Of a DNA stretch of 64,000 bases, positions 7,821 to 17,352 are shown one piece after another. The position numbers were made by a program, and so were the translations under genes. The stretch's first letter is position 1, and each line of letters starts with the position of its first letter. Source of the DNA: Terriglobia bacterium (lineage in GTDB: Bacteria > Acidobacteriota > Terriglobia > Terriglobales > Acidobacteriaceae); assembly GCA_020073385.1 (NCBI GenBank), contig JAIQFH010000006.1, forward strand, positions 124,001-188,000, written 5' to 3'. Below the pieces are notes generated by a model that worked only from the letters and a program-made list of their open reading frames with translations, searched no databases and had not been told where the DNA came from.

Positions 7821-9617
7821 GTGTTGAAGTCGGTATCCACCGGAAGACGGTTGTGCAGTCTGTTGGCGCTGTTGGTCGTTTCCGTCGTCGTAGCGCCCTT
7901 CACAAAGTGCCTGTCGAATTCCGCCCAGCTGGCAAGACTCCTTCTATCTTCCCGGAGCCCTTCCCGTTTAACCGCTAACCTCCCTGGCAAGATCCCGGAG
8001 TTGCGTTCCTGCGTTCAAGGACATCTTTCCTCCGGCCCAGTTCTTATAAGTCTCCTGCAACTGATTCTTATCGTTCTCATCTTCCTGGTGGCCCGGCGTC
8101 ACCGGCGTGACACGCAAAGCCTCTTCGCCAAGGCGTTTCGTTCCAGCCCGCTTCCCATCACAATCAGTACCCTCGAGGATGGTCACTTGCTCAACGTGAA
8201 TGACGCGTTCGTCCAGATGCTCGGCTACACCCGCAAAGACGTGATCGGCAGGACGGCGGCGGAACTTAACATTTGGGCAGCCAAGGAGGACCGCTTGCGG
8301 CTCTTCCACACGCTGCAACACTCGACAACCGTCCCCACCTTCGAGACAAAGTTCAAAACCAGTATCGGGGAGGTGCGCGAGATCAGAGTCTCGGCCGAGC
8401 GCATTGAGCTCGACGGAACCGCCTGCGTCCTGGCCATTACACAAGACATCACCGACGCGAAACGGATGGAGAATCAGTTGCGACACGCACAGCGGATGAG
8501 TGCGGTTGGCCGCATGGCTGGCGGCGTCGCGCACGACTTCAACAATATTTTGACCGTGATCATTGGCTATAGCGAACTCGCCGCGCATCGCATCGGAACC
8601 GTACACGACGTTTCCAAGTATCTGCTTGAGATCAAGCGCGCTGGAGAACGCGCTACTGCTCTGACTCGCCAGTTGCTGGCTTTCAGCCGCCAGCAAGTGC
8701 TTTACCCAAGAGTCCTCGATCTGAACGCGGTTCTGAATAATCTGACGCAAATGTTGCTGCGCGTGATCGGCGAAGACATCTCCCTAACTTTCAAACCGTC
8801 GGTCCCTCTCGGTCACATCAAGGCCGACCCCGGACAGATTGAACAGATATTGATGAACCTGGTTGTGAACGCTCGCGATGCCATGCCCAACGGCGGAACG
8901 ATTGCCATTGAAACCTCGAGCGTGACCTTGGATGAGGGATATCTGGATTCGCATTGGTCGGTCCGCCCCGGCCAGTACGTTATGCTGTCGGTCAGCGATA
9001 CGGGCTGCGGCATGGACGAGAAGACTGTGTCCCATATCTTTGAGCCCTTCTTCACCACCAAGATGCCTGGGCAGGGAACCGGCCTCGGTCTTTCAACCGT
9101 CTATGGCATCGTCAAACAAAGCGACGGATACATATGGGTTTACAGCGAACCCGGCAAAGGCACGACCTTCAAGATCTATTTTCCTCAATCTGGCCCGGAT
9201 TTCGACAAAACTGAAGAGGCTGTTCCCGCCGCTGAATCGCAAGGCGAATGCGAAACGATCCTGCTTGTTGAAGACGACACCTCACTGCGAGAGCTCACAA
9301 CTTCGGTCCTGGGGAGCATGGGGTACAAAGTCCTGGAAGCTCCAGACGCGGAAACGGCGCTGACGTTGGCGAGTGACCTCAATGTCCATATCGATCTATT
9401 GCTCACCGATATCCTGATGCCCAAAATGAGCGGTGTGGAATTGTCCATAGAACTGCAGAAGATGAGAACCGAGATGAAAGTGCTGCTGATGTCCGGCTAT
9501 ACCGGCAATCTCATCGCGCCACATCGGTCGACGGAGTCCCAAATTAATCTCATCGAGAAGCCCTTCACGCGCCATGGGATCCTGTCGAAGGTTCGCGCGG
9601 CCCTGAATCCAGATTAG
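7821..9617 (+). CDS. Hybrid sensor histidine kinase (PAS-HisKA-HATPase-receiver)
   Basis: 598 residues from a GTG start preceded directly by GGAGGA; a TTG one codon later would give better spacing. Two hydrophobic segments (about residues 10-28 and 70-92) flank a short outside loop. A PAS domain (FRSSPLPITISTLEDGHLL), a HisKA box with the phospho-accepting His in GGVAHDFNNILT, an HATPase domain (NLVVNARDAM, DTGCGMD, GTGLGLSTVYGIV) and a C-terminal receiver with phospho-acceptor Asp in LLTDILMPKMSG follow. It is divergent from the respiratory operon, across a region with two CRP-like operators, so it may sense respiratory state. No dedicated output regulator adjoins it. Confidence 0.88.
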   Translation: MLKSVSTGRRLCSLLALLVVSVVVAPFTKCLSNSAQLARLLLSSRSPSRLTANLPGKIPELRSCVQGHLSSGPVLISLLQLILIVLIFLVARRHRRDTQSLFAKAFRSSPLPITISTLEDGHLLNVNDAFVQMLGYTRKDVIGRTAAELNIWAAKEDRLRLFHTLQHSTTVPTFETKFKTSIGEVREIRVSAERIELDGTACVLAITQDITDAKRMENQLRHAQRMSAVGRMAGGVAHDFNNILTVIIGYSELAAHRIGTVHDVSKYLLEIKRAGERATALTRQLLAFSRQQVLYPRVLDLNAVLNNLTQMLLRVIGEDISLTFKPSVPLGHIKADPGQIEQILMNLVVNARDAMPNGGTIAIETSSVTLDEGYLDSHWSVRPGQYVMLSVSDTGCGMDEKTVSHIFEPFFTTKMPGQGTGLGLSTVYGIVKQSDGYIWVYSEPGKGTTFKIYFPQSGPDFDKTEEAVPAAESQGECETILLVEDDTSLRELTTSVLGSMGYKVLEAPDAETALTLASDLNVHIDLLLTDILMPKMSGVELSIELQKMRTEMKVLLMSGYTGNLIAPHRSTESQINLIEKPFTRHGILSKVRAALNPD

Positions 9618-9619
9618 AA

Positions 9620-9744
9620 GGCTGCTGAAAAATTCCGCTGGGAGTTTTGAAAGGCGCGGCTTCCAGCCGCGCCGAAGTCGTGCGAAATCATTGTCGGCTT
9701 TAGCCGCCGAGGGAAACAACAGGTTCACGCGAGATTTTTTCAGC
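9620..9744. repeat. MITE/REP-like palindromic element between convergent genes
   Basis: Outer inverted ends GCTGAAAAA (9624-9632) and TTTTTCAGC (9736-9744) enclose a perfect internal palindrome GGCGCGGC-TTCCA-GCCGCGCC (9653-9673). It fills the space between the convergent kinase and response-regulator genes and could act as a bidirectional transcription barrier. The ends resemble those of the element at 57894-58037. Confidence 0.6.
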
Positions 9745-9748
9745 ACGG

Positions 9749-10402
9749 CTAGGGCTCAACGATATTGTTGCGCACTGCGTAGCGCACCAGTTCCCCTAGA
9801 GACTGCACTCTGAGCTTCTCCATGATCTTGGCACGATGGTGGTCCACGGTGCGTTTGCTGATGTACAGGATTCCGCCGATCTCCTTGTTGCTCTTGCCTT
9901 CGGCCAGCAGTTGGACGACCTGGCGCTCCCGCAGGCTGAGCCGCTCGCCCGCGGGTTCCCGTTCGCCGTTCTTCTTCTTGCCACGAAGGTGCTCAAGAAC
10001 CAAGTTCGATGCCGCCGAAGTGAAGAAAGTCTTCTTGTGCAGCAAAGCCTCGACGGCCGTGATCAGATCGCGCTCCGCGTCGGATTTCAGTACATACCCG
10101 CATGCTCCCGCCGCGAGGGTCCGCTGAATGAGCGATTCCGCCGAATGCATGGTCAACATCAGAATGCGAGTCTTTGGGCTCGCCTTGAAGATGAGCGCTG
10201 CAGCGTCCAGACCATTCAGCTTGGGCATCCCGATATCGAGGATGGCGATGTTGGGAGTTAGAGCGGTGGCCTTTTCCACCGCTTCCTGGCCGTTCGAGGC
10301 CTCGGCGACCACTTTCCATTTCGGTTGGGTTTCGAGCAGCGCGCACAATCCTCGACGAACGACAGCATGGTCGTCGGCGATCAGAATGGATACTGTTGGC
10401 AT
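9749..10402 (-). CDS. NarL/FixJ-type response regulator
   Basis: 217 residues. The receiver domain carries the acidic pair in ADDHAVVRRGL, phospho-acceptor Asp in AILDIGMPKLNG and Lys in YVLKSDA. The C-terminal LuxR-type helix-turn-helix reads LSLRERQVVQLLAEGKSNKEIGGILYISKRTVDHH. It is divergent from the HisKA_3-type kinase gene at 10601-12987, the class of kinase that pairs with NarL regulators, so the two were probably a two-component pair. The 10403-10600 interval holds the divergent promoters and no gene. Confidence 0.92.
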   Translation of the reverse strand: MPTVSILIADDHAVVRRGLCALLETQPKWKVVAEASNGQEAVEKATALTPNIAILDIGMPKLNGLDAAALIFKASPKTRILMLTMHSAESLIQRTLAAGACGYVLKSDAERDLITAVEALLHKKTFFTSAASNLVLEHLRGKKKNGEREPAGERLSLRERQVVQLLAEGKSNKEIGGILYISKRTVDHHRAKIMEKLRVQSLGELVRYAVRNNIVEP

Positions 10403-10600
10403 GCCGTCCCCGATCCCGCTTTCCTCGGCTCAACTCCCGTTACGCCATCCAACGTTGAGCCTGAAGAGCAGCTGGCCCTCGGCAATTTTGCAGTCATTCT
10501 ACCCCCGAAAGGGGGCCGATATTCAAGCATTTCAGTCGGTTCTCTGGCTGATTCCCAGTGGTAGAATCTGCCTATCTTTTGGCCGGCTCGGGGGCGCCAC

Positions 10601-11061
10601 ATGAAGCGCCGGCTTTTTCAACGGCCTCTCAAGATCGGGATCTCACGCCAAACTCCCCGCAGTGTATCCGGAGCAAGGAGACTGCGGCGATTGCTGTTGT
10701 GCGCCCTGTGCTTTGTTTCCGGTTTCCAGGGCTGCAAGCCCTCGCCGGAAGAGCCTGCTTCCGCAACCATCACCCTGCTTGATCCCGGCTGGCTGGACCG
10801 CGGATTTCTGGACTGGCGCAACCACGAAATGGAACAGTTCAAGCAGGAAACCGGAATTTCCGTGAAGCTGCTGCCTGCTCCCGAAACGGCCGTCGACCAA
10901 CTCACTCTTTTGCGCAAGCTCTTCGTAAGCACTTCGGATGCCCCCGACGTGTTTGCCAATGACGTTATCTGGCGCCCGCTGATTGCCCAGTACTCACGCT
11001 CGACTCATCCCTCACCAACGATGCCTCCGGCGCATTCCCCTATCTGCTTGCCAACAATACG
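10601..11061 (+). pseudogene. 5' part of a sensor kinase gene: lipoprotein-type signal and N-terminal lobe of an extracellular solute-binding domain, frameshifted
   Basis: The reading frame from 10601 encodes an arginine-rich start, a hydrophobic segment ending in a possible lipobox (GFQGC), then the start of a family 1 solute-binding domain (ATITLLDPGWLDRGF, DAPDVFANDVIWRPLIAQY). At about 10993 the similarity jumps to the next frame (LTLDSSLTNDASGAFPYLLANN), joining the frame of the 11062-12987 kinase. Restoring one base near QY/LTL would give one continuous protein. Either a real one-base deletion or a sequence error explains it. Confidence 0.7.
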
Positions 11062-12987
11062 GTGGATGGAAATGTCGTTGCCATGCCATACCACATCGAT
11101 GCCGGCCTCTTGTTCTATCGCTCCGATCTGCTCAAGCAATATGGATACCGAGCCCCACCCGCGACTTGGACAGAACTGGAGACCATGGCCACTCTCATTC
11201 AGAAAGGTGAGCGCTCCAAGGGCAACAAGGATTTCTGGGGATTCGTATGGCAGGGATCAGCGTCTGAGGGTCTTACCTGCAATGCTCTGGAATGGCAGCT
11301 CGCGGACGGAGGCGGCAACATCATCGAGAAAGACCGCACCATCAGCGTCAACAATCCGAAAGCTCTCCGCACTTGGGAAAGAGCCGCGCGCTGGGTAGGA
11401 ACAATTTCTCCGCCCGGAGTGATTGCTTACCGTGAATGGGACGCCCTGAACATCTGGCGTGCGGGAAACGCGGCCTTCATGCGGAATTGGCCGACTGGGT
11501 ATCTGACAAGCCGCGGCGAGGGATCCACAATCGCCGACAAGTTCGACCGTTCCGTCATTACGGCGATGGCTGAGGGAGTACTCCTGATAGCGAGCGACCA
11601 CAGGATCGTCGCCTGCAACAGGAGCGCAGAGCAGATTCTGGGCATGTCCGAGGAGCAATTGCTCCGTCGCACCGCGCTCGACAATGAAACCCCAACCGTT
11701 CATGAAGACGGTTCTCCCTTTCTCCCCAATGACCGCCCGTCGATGAAGGCGCTCCTCACAGGGCAATCCCAGTCCAATGTGTGCATGGGCGTGAGGAAGC
11801 TTTCAGGCGAATTATGCTGGCTTTCGATTAACGCACAGCCCCTGTTCCGCGATGGCAGCGACGGCAAGCCGTACGGCGTGGTCACTACTTTTACTGATAT
11901 CAGCGAACGACGTCGCGCCGAAGAGGCCCTGCGGCGCAGCGAACAGGAATTCCACACTATCTTCGATCATGCCGCCATCGGTATGGTTCTCATCGATGCA
12001 GCCGGTTATCCCCTGCGCAGTAATCCCGCGTTCCTCAGCATGCTGGGATATCGTGAGAGCGAGTTGGCCGGGCTTACCCTTGCAGACCTGACGCATCCCG
12101 AAGATGTCGCACTCGATCGCACATTATTCCAGAATGTCGTCGAAGGCCATGTGAAGCAATATCAGGTCAAGAAGCGCTACATCCGAAAGGATGGCGAGAT
12201 ACGATCGGCTCGTCTGACCGTTTCCGCGCTCAGAACTGATAAGCAGGAATTGCAGTACTCTGTTGCCATGGTTGAGGACGTCACATCGCAGGAGACGGCC
12301 GAGCGCAAACTTCTGCAAATTTCCAACCGCTTGCTGCGGATTCAGGAAGAGGAACAGCGGCGCATCGCGCGCGAGATCCACGATTCCACCTCGCAGGAAA
12401 TCACCGCGCTGACACTCAACCTTGGAGCACTGCGGATCTTCCACGATGCTCTGCCCGAGAAAGCCAGCAAGCTGATCGCAGAGTCGCTGGCCCTGACCAA
12501 GCGCGTGGCCCGCGAGATTCGCACATTCGCCTACCTCCTGCATCCTCCCATGTTGACCGAGTTCGGACTCTGGAACGCCCTCCGCATGTTCGTCGAAGAG
12601 TTCAGTGAAAGAAGCGGAGTGCTCGTCGGCCTAGAGATTTCGCCGGAGGTGGAGAACATCAAACTCACCGCCGATCAGGAAATCGCACTTTTCCGCTTCA
12701 TCCAGGAAGCTCTCGCTAACGTGCATCGGCACTCTGGCAGCGATTCCGCCAGCATCGATGTTCACTTCGAATCGGGATGCATTGAAGCCGTAGTACGGGA
12801 CGCCGGTAGCGGAATTCCTCCTGGCGTGCTCGAGGCCATTCGGCAATCCGATGGACAGGCCGGCGGTGTTGGATTACCCGGCATGCGTGAGCGCATCGGC
12901 TATGTCGGAGGAGAGGTGCGCATTGAGAGCGACGAACACGGAACTACTGTCGCTGCCCTGATTCCCGCCGGAAATCGCGCGGCTTAA
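11062..12987 (+). CDS. Sensor histidine kinase, HisKA_3 type, with partial solute-binding domain and two PAS domains
   Basis: The frame is open from a GTG at 11062, but this is probably the 3' part of the gene beginning at 10601. The first 150 residues continue a solute-binding domain (NVVAMPYHIDAGLLFYRSDLLKQYG, AFMRNWPTGYL). The fold stops abruptly and runs into a PAS domain (ITAMAEGVLLIASDHRIVACNRSAEQILG), then a second PAS (ILGYRES-type stretch with the SMLGYRESELAGL box) and a HisKA_3 kinase (RRIAREIHDSTSQEITAL, with the phospho-acceptor His; HATPase with RFIQEALANVHRHSG and GVGLPGMRERI). No membrane helix separates the exported part from the cytoplasmic kinase, so the gene seems to have lost an internal piece as well as a base. 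Its likely partner is the divergent NarL regulator. Confidence 0.75.
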   Translation: MDGNVVAMPYHIDAGLLFYRSDLLKQYGYRAPPATWTELETMATLIQKGERSKGNKDFWGFVWQGSASEGLTCNALEWQLADGGGNIIEKDRTISVNNPKALRTWERAARWVGTISPPGVIAYREWDALNIWRAGNAAFMRNWPTGYLTSRGEGSTIADKFDRSVITAMAEGVLLIASDHRIVACNRSAEQILGMSEEQLLRRTALDNETPTVHEDGSPFLPNDRPSMKALLTGQSQSNVCMGVRKLSGELCWLSINAQPLFRDGSDGKPYGVVTTFTDISERRRAEEALRRSEQEFHTIFDHAAIGMVLIDAAGYPLRSNPAFLSMLGYRESELAGLTLADLTHPEDVALDRTLFQNVVEGHVKQYQVKKRYIRKDGEIRSARLTVSALRTDKQELQYSVAMVEDVTSQETAERKLLQISNRLLRIQEEEQRRIAREIHDSTSQEITALTLNLGALRIFHDALPEKASKLIAESLALTKRVAREIRTFAYLLHPPMLTEFGLWNALRMFVEEFSERSGVLVGLEISPEVENIKLTADQEIALFRFIQEALANVHRHSGSDSASIDVHFESGCIEAVVRDAGSGIPPGVLEAIRQSDGQAGGVGLPGMRERIGYVGGEVRIESDEHGTTVAALIPAGNRAA

Positions 12988-13009
12988 TGCGATCTCGTGC
13001 ATTTGTTTT

Positions 13010-13075
13010 GAAAGGGCGCGGCTTTTCAGCTGCGCCGCCTAAAGCCAGAAAGGACGCGGTTTTTTAGCCCCTGAG
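13010..13075. repeat. Dispersed GC-rich palindromic repeat
   Basis: GAAAGGGCGCGGC followed by TTTTCAGCTGCGCCGCC and a second degenerate arm (AGGACGCGG...). It is the same family as the palindromes at 9653 and 13655. Apart from this, 12988-13319 shows nothing I can assign. Confidence 0.5.
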
Positions 13076-13319
13076 GGAATGCTCTGCCTGAGCGGTCATC
13101 GCCGCCGCCCACGGCATTTCCTTCCACCCCAAATATGTACTATTGCCTATTGTCGCCCCGTGTCATTTCGCTAAAGATGAATCAATCCAAACGCGTGGGG
13201 TAACGGGGATATACAGTCCTCCCCTGGCAAGGCTCGCACCCCGAGAGAAGCCACCCCACGCTAGACACTCAGCGCCACCAGTTCGTTACTCTGTTGCTGG
13301 ATGCTGACGGGCACAGGTT

Positions 13320-13535
13320 ATGCATTGCACCGAATGTCACGATCTTTACCGTGCTTTCAAACGACGGGTCGCTCGCTACAACGAAGCCCGCTCTTCCGCA
13401 TTCGTCCTTGTCAGCTCCACGATCGCGGTTCGAACCCACGTTGACATGCAGCGTGCGCAAAGCGATCTCCTGGAACACCAGGACGATTGCCCTTGGGCGA
13501 TCGCCGTGGCCAATGTTTCGCAAGCCCGCCATTGA
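13320..13535 (+). CDS. Small conserved acidobacterial-type protein with N-terminal CxxC
   Basis: 71 residues: HCTECHDLYRAFKRRVARYNEARSSAF and later RTHVDMQRAQSDLLEHQDDC. The pattern of an N-terminal C-x2-C(H), a basic helix with ARYxEARSSA, and a helix ending in LEHQ..C matches short proteins I associate with acidobacterial genomes. The cysteines could bind a metal. The function is unknown. Overlapping reading frames on both strands are not credible by comparison. Confidence 0.55.
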   Translation: MHCTECHDLYRAFKRRVARYNEARSSAFVLVSSTIAVRTHVDMQRAQSDLLEHQDDCPWAIAVANVSQARH

Positions 13536-13654
13536 AAGTCCGTACGGAACTGGCGGTGCGAAGGAGGGCGGTGATGGCATCGCCTGCTGCCTGCCCTCCC
13601 TCCCCCATCCGTGACAAGCCAGCGATTGGAACTCACTTCGTAAATAGCATTGAA

Positions 13655-13850
13655 AGGGCGCGGCCTCTGGCCGCGCTATCCGGCGCCAGAAAAGACGCGG
13701 GCTTTAGAGTGTGCATGAGAATCGCATTTCAATCCGCGCTGTGGAAAAGCGGGTAGGATTTGCGCCCCGGAGGGGCGTCTGAGAATAGCCCGGCGCTTCA
13801 GCGCCGGGTAAAGTGGAACACTGAGCGCGTCCCGGAGGGACGCCTGAAAG
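13655..13850. repeat. Cluster of dispersed palindromic repeats
   Basis: At least four GC-rich palindromes in 200 bases: GCGCGGCC-TCT-GGCCGCGC, GCGCCCCGG-AGGGGCGTC, CCCGGCGCTTCAGCGCCGGG and GCGTCCCGGAGGGACGC. It fills the space downstream of the AAA+ ATPase gene; no gene is seen in 13536-13890. Confidence 0.6.
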
Positions 13851-13890
13851 TTCTCTCGCACACACTTTAGCTCCTGAGGGAAGACTCGCT

Positions 13891-15651
13891 CTAGTTCTCG
13901 GATATCCTGCGGGAAGCTGCCAACAGCTCGTTGGTCCGCCGAATCAACTCGGCGCGTTCGAGATCGCGGTATTGCTTGGGAAGCAGACTCTTGCTCGTGC
14001 ATTCCAGCACGGCAACCATATTTTGCAGATCGATCTCTGTTGGATAGTAGGGTGGGATGAAATCTTCGAGCGCCGCCTCGAGATCCTGCGCATCGACTAC
14101 GGTTTTGTTCTGCAGACTGCTGCGCATGTGACTCCGCACTAATACCGCTTCGATATCCGCTCCCGACAATCCTCCGGCGCGATTGAGAAAGAACTTCTCG
14201 ATGTCCTCGGGAAATGCCTTCATCCCGATCTTCCGCTGCATCGCGCGCAGTAGCGCAAGCCGCTCCTCCGGAGTGTCCGGATAGAAGAGAGCAATGTGCT
14301 CTTCGGCGCGCCCTTGCCGTTTCAGGTCGACGGGTAACAGGTCAGGCCGGCAGGTCAACAGGAACCAGATCACCTTCCCGCGATATTCCGTGTTGCCCAT
14401 GAACTGTGCAATCTGCGCAAAGACGCGGTTCCCCACGCCGCTGTCGCCGGAACTGGAACGATCCCCGAGTTGCGCGTCGGCTTCGTCGACGATCACGGCA
14501 ATCGGGCTCATGGCCTTCAGCAAGGTCAAGACCCGCTCCAGATTTCCCTCGGTCACGCCTTGCCACATGCTGCGGAAATTCTTGAGCGTCACCGCGGGAA
14601 TGCCTACCTCGCCGGCGAAGCAGGTAGTGATGAAGGTCTTGCCCGTTCCGACCGGCCCGCAGATGACGTATCCCATAGGCAACACTTCGGTATTGCCGGC
14701 CCGTATGGCGGTGGCGGCATCCTGCAGCTTGCGCTTGGCCTGATCGTTCCCTGCGACAAAAGATAGATCAAACCGGCTTTGTACAAATTCAAGCAGCCCG
14801 CCCGATTCGGCTTCGATCAAATCTTTTTTCTTCTGCGACAAAAACTTCAGCGTAAGCGGCTGCTTGTTCTCCACGGCATGCGAAATCAATCCTTGTAGCT
14901 GAACCCTCTTCAGCCCAGCGCCCAGTTTGGCCAGCGACTCATCGTTGACCTCAGATCCAGCCGGCAGTTCACGAGACTTCAATTGTGCGCGAATGAACTC
15001 CAATCGCTCTGCATCATCGGGCAGCGGTATGGCGATGGAAGCCACGCCCGGATTTTGCACGATGCCTTGATTCAACTCGATTTGATTCTCTGAGATAAGA
15101 CAGATTGTCACATCGGCGTCGAGAAATGCGGCGTTGCGGGCCCAGCGCTTCAGAATGACCAGCGAGTTGCGATCCTCCGCCGACATCGAGGAAACGTCGC
15201 CGGCCGGCGCAATCGTCTCCGCAAAATCAATCACTAGCCCGATCTTCTTTCCGTCGGCAATGCGCAGCCGTAGATAGTTGTCGAGCAGGTTCAACACCGC
15301 GTCCGGATTGCGTGGCAGTCCGCCCTGGGAGAAGCTTGTGCCATGAAAGCTGTCGTACCCTTCCAGCGCTCGCCGGAAATCCGGCTGTGTAGCTGGATTT
15401 CCAAAACTCAATCCGCCGCGATCGTAGTGCAGGATCAGGTCGCGCTGGCCGAACAAAGCACGCGACAAAAAATCTTCGAGTGAGGCGAAGCTCGAGGCGC
15501 CCTCCTGGGTTCGCAAGGGCACCAGATCGCGCACGTTGCCGTAAAGCACAAACACCGCAAACGAGCGGGAATAGTACTTCTCAGAGAGTTCACGCGCCCA
15601 CGCAGGGAGCGCGTCCAGATACTTCCCGGTTTTGGTAGGGCTGTCCGGCAT
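13891..15651 (-). CDS. Double AAA+ ATPase with degenerate N-terminal and active C-terminal module
   Basis: 586 residues. The N-terminal half (about 1-280) has AAA-like features (IPLPDDAERLEFIRAQL) but no Walker A. The C-terminal half is complete: Walker A GPVGTGKTF (about residue 335), Walker B AVIVDEADAQLGDRS, arginine-finger region KRQGRAEEHI and a C-terminal lid (AGGLSGADIEAVLVRS). This degenerate-plus-active layout recalls Ycf46-type proteins. Its start codon follows the stop of the preceding gene with no gap (TAAATG). It is the last gene of the PspA/ABC operon and probably a remodelling motor acting on another operon product. Confidence 0.8.
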   Translation of the reverse strand: MPDSPTKTGKYLDALPAWARELSEKYYSRSFAVFVLYGNVRDLVPLRTQEGASSFASLEDFLSRALFGQRDLILHYDRGGLSFGNPATQPDFRRALEGYDSFHGTSFSQGGLPRNPDAVLNLLDNYLRLRIADGKKIGLVIDFAETIAPAGDVSSMSAEDRNSLVILKRWARNAAFLDADVTICLISENQIELNQGIVQNPGVASIAIPLPDDAERLEFIRAQLKSRELPAGSEVNDESLAKLGAGLKRVQLQGLISHAVENKQPLTLKFLSQKKKDLIEAESGGLLEFVQSRFDLSFVAGNDQAKRKLQDAATAIRAGNTEVLPMGYVICGPVGTGKTFITTCFAGEVGIPAVTLKNFRSMWQGVTEGNLERVLTLLKAMSPIAVIVDEADAQLGDRSSSGDSGVGNRVFAQIAQFMGNTEYRGKVIWFLLTCRPDLLPVDLKRQGRAEEHIALFYPDTPEERLALLRAMQRKIGMKAFPEDIEKFFLNRAGGLSGADIEAVLVRSHMRSSLQNKTVVDAQDLEAALEDFIPPYYPTEIDLQNMVAVLECTSKSLLPKQYRDLERAELIRRTNELLAASRRISEN

Positions 15652-16524
15652 TTAGTTCTGAATTCGCACGCGATTTGGTCCGGAAGATGTCGATGTGTCA
15701 TCGAGCGACATCAGCCCGTTCAAATCTGGCGACATATCGCTAAAAATCGTTTCCACCTGTTGAACTGTCTGCTCCGTCTGCTCGACATCATGAACCAGAC
15801 TGTCGAGTCTGTCGCTGACTTGCTGTGGATCGCGCATCGTCACCGACTGATCTCTGACCAGCAACAGAACATCTTCAACCGCCGCAATCTGCGCATCAAC
15901 CACCTTGCAGTTCTCAGCAATCTTGTCGAACTTCTCCAAACGCTTGTTCAAAATCTCGATGCGCTTCTGATTGATCTCCTGCACCCGTTGCGGTTCGCTG
16001 CTCATGTTCTTCTGCAACGCCGTGATCTCGCGCTTGATCTCATCCCTCGCGGTGCTCCTCATATACTGCTGCTGTTGCGCCGCCGCAACCAGCAGGCGCG
16101 CGTATCCGCTCAGCAAGCCCTGCAAACTGGTATCGATCTGCTGCAGGAAAATCTGTGATTGCGAGGAGAGTTGCGCGAAGTTCGTCCGGATCGATCCGCA
16201 AATCTGCGCGCAGTGAACGTACCGGCTCTGCATCTCCGGCGACAGATTCCGCAGCATGTCGTTGAGCTTCTGCTGATGTTTCAACTGCTCGTCTGCAAGT
16301 TGCCAGGAGCGCACCAGTCGGCGAAACCGCGAACTCTGGGGCACGATCGCGAGGTACATCAGCTCAAGTCCGGCGGCTAGCAGGATGGGCAAAGCCGTGC
16401 CACTGATCAGCGCAAACGCGCCCGCCCCGACCAGCGTGATCCAATTGTATTGCCAATGAAATGCAGCCTTGACGTAGTTGGTCGAGTCGACCGGCTGCTG
16501 ATCCTGGGGATCGCCGAGAGGCAT
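15652..16524 (-). CDS. Membrane-anchored coiled-coil protein of unknown function
   Basis: 290 residues. Two adjacent hydrophobic stretches at about residues 28-58 (WITLVGAGAFALISGTALPILLAAGLELMYLAI) form a membrane hairpin. The rest is glutamine-rich and helical with heptad-like leucines. Both neighbours are translationally fused to it: it begins immediately after the ATPase stop (TAAATG) and ends the same way before the AAA+ gene. The obligate-looking pairing suggests it anchors the AAA+ ATPase to the membrane; that is inference. Confidence 0.7.
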   Translation of the reverse strand: MPLGDPQDQQPVDSTNYVKAAFHWQYNWITLVGAGAFALISGTALPILLAAGLELMYLAIVPQSSRFRRLVRSWQLADEQLKHQQKLNDMLRNLSPEMQSRYVHCAQICGSIRTNFAQLSSQSQIFLQQIDTSLQGLLSGYARLLVAAAQQQQYMRSTARDEIKREITALQKNMSSEPQRVQEINQKRIEILNKRLEKFDKIAENCKVVDAQIAAVEDVLLLVRDQSVTMRDPQQVSDRLDSLVHDVEQTEQTVQQVETIFSDMSPDLNGLMSLDDTSTSSGPNRVRIQN

Positions 16525-17352
16525 TTAGACACTCACCCGCACCTGCCCGTTCCCGGGAGCTTTCCGCAATCGGCCGAGAACGTAATTTTGCAGATCATGA
16601 AATTCATTGCGTTGCTTCAGACCCAAATCACGCGGGCGATCAAACGGCACCTGCACGTCTTCGACGATCGTTCCCGGATGCGCGCTCATGATAAAAATCC
16701 GGTCCGCCAGATAAATCGCTTCCTCCACATCATGCGTGACGAACAGGATTGTGCTCGCGGTTTCGTCCCAAACCTTCAGCAGAAGTTGCTGCATCTCGCT
16801 GCGAGTCTGCGCATCCAGCGCCCCGAAGGGTTCATCCATCAAAATCACCGACGGACGCAGCGCCAGCGTGCGCGCGATCGCAACCCTCTGTTGCATGCCC
16901 CCGGAAAGCGTCTCCGGATAGGCATTCTCAAACCCGCTGAGCCCAATTGCCTCGATCAACTGCGCCACGGTTTCCTTGGCTTTATCGCCCGAGACGCCGT
17001 TGATTTTCAGACCGTAAGCTATGTTACCAGCCACGGTTAGCCATGGAAACGAGGTGTATTTCTGAAAGACCATGCCGCGGTCCTTGCCTGGGCCCTTCAC
17101 GGACTCCTCGTTCACCAGCACCTCGCCTGAATCCGCCTGGTCGAGGCCGGCGATCAGCCGCAACAGGGTGGACTTTCCGCATCCGGAAGGTCCGAGCAGA
17201 ACCCGGAACTCTCCGATATCGCGACCGGCAGAAGAAAAAGCGTCCTCGATCTCGAAATTGATGTTCTCGAGGGCGTTGACGCATTTCCCGTCAGCCGCCG
17301 GGAACGTGCGGCTCACGTTCCGCACCGAGATCTTCGATTTCCTAGGCTCCAT
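16525..17352 (-). CDS. ABC transporter ATPase, nitrate/sulfonate/taurine type
   Basis: 275 residues with Walker A LGPSGCGKSTLL, Q-loop FQKYTSFPW, signature LSGGMQQRVAIARTL, Walker B VILMDEPFGALD and H-loop VTHDVEEA. The YTSFPW Q-loop and the GMVFQ-type sequence are typical of SsuB/TauB/NrtD proteins. It overlaps the permease gene by 11 bases. It energises the permease encoded next to it; the substrate cannot be read from sequence. Confidence 0.88.
   Translation of the reverse strand: MEPRKSKISVRNVSRTFPAADGKCVNALENINFEIEDAFSSAGRDIGEFRVLLGPSGCGKSTLLRLIAGLDQADSGEVLVNEESVKGPGKDRGMVFQKYTSFPWLTVAGNIAYGLKINGVSGDKAKETVAQLIEAIGLSGFENAYPETLSGGMQQRVAIARTLALRPSVILMDEPFGALDAQTRSEMQQLLLKVWDETASTILFVTHDVEEAIYLADRIFIMSAHPGTIVEDVQVPFDRPRDLGLKQRNEFHDLQNYVLGRLRKAPGNGQVRVSV

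Noticed and set aside
13269-13614. Two overlapping frames on opposite strands
   Set aside because: Neither resembles a protein family, and both overlap the more credible 71-residue gene at 13320.
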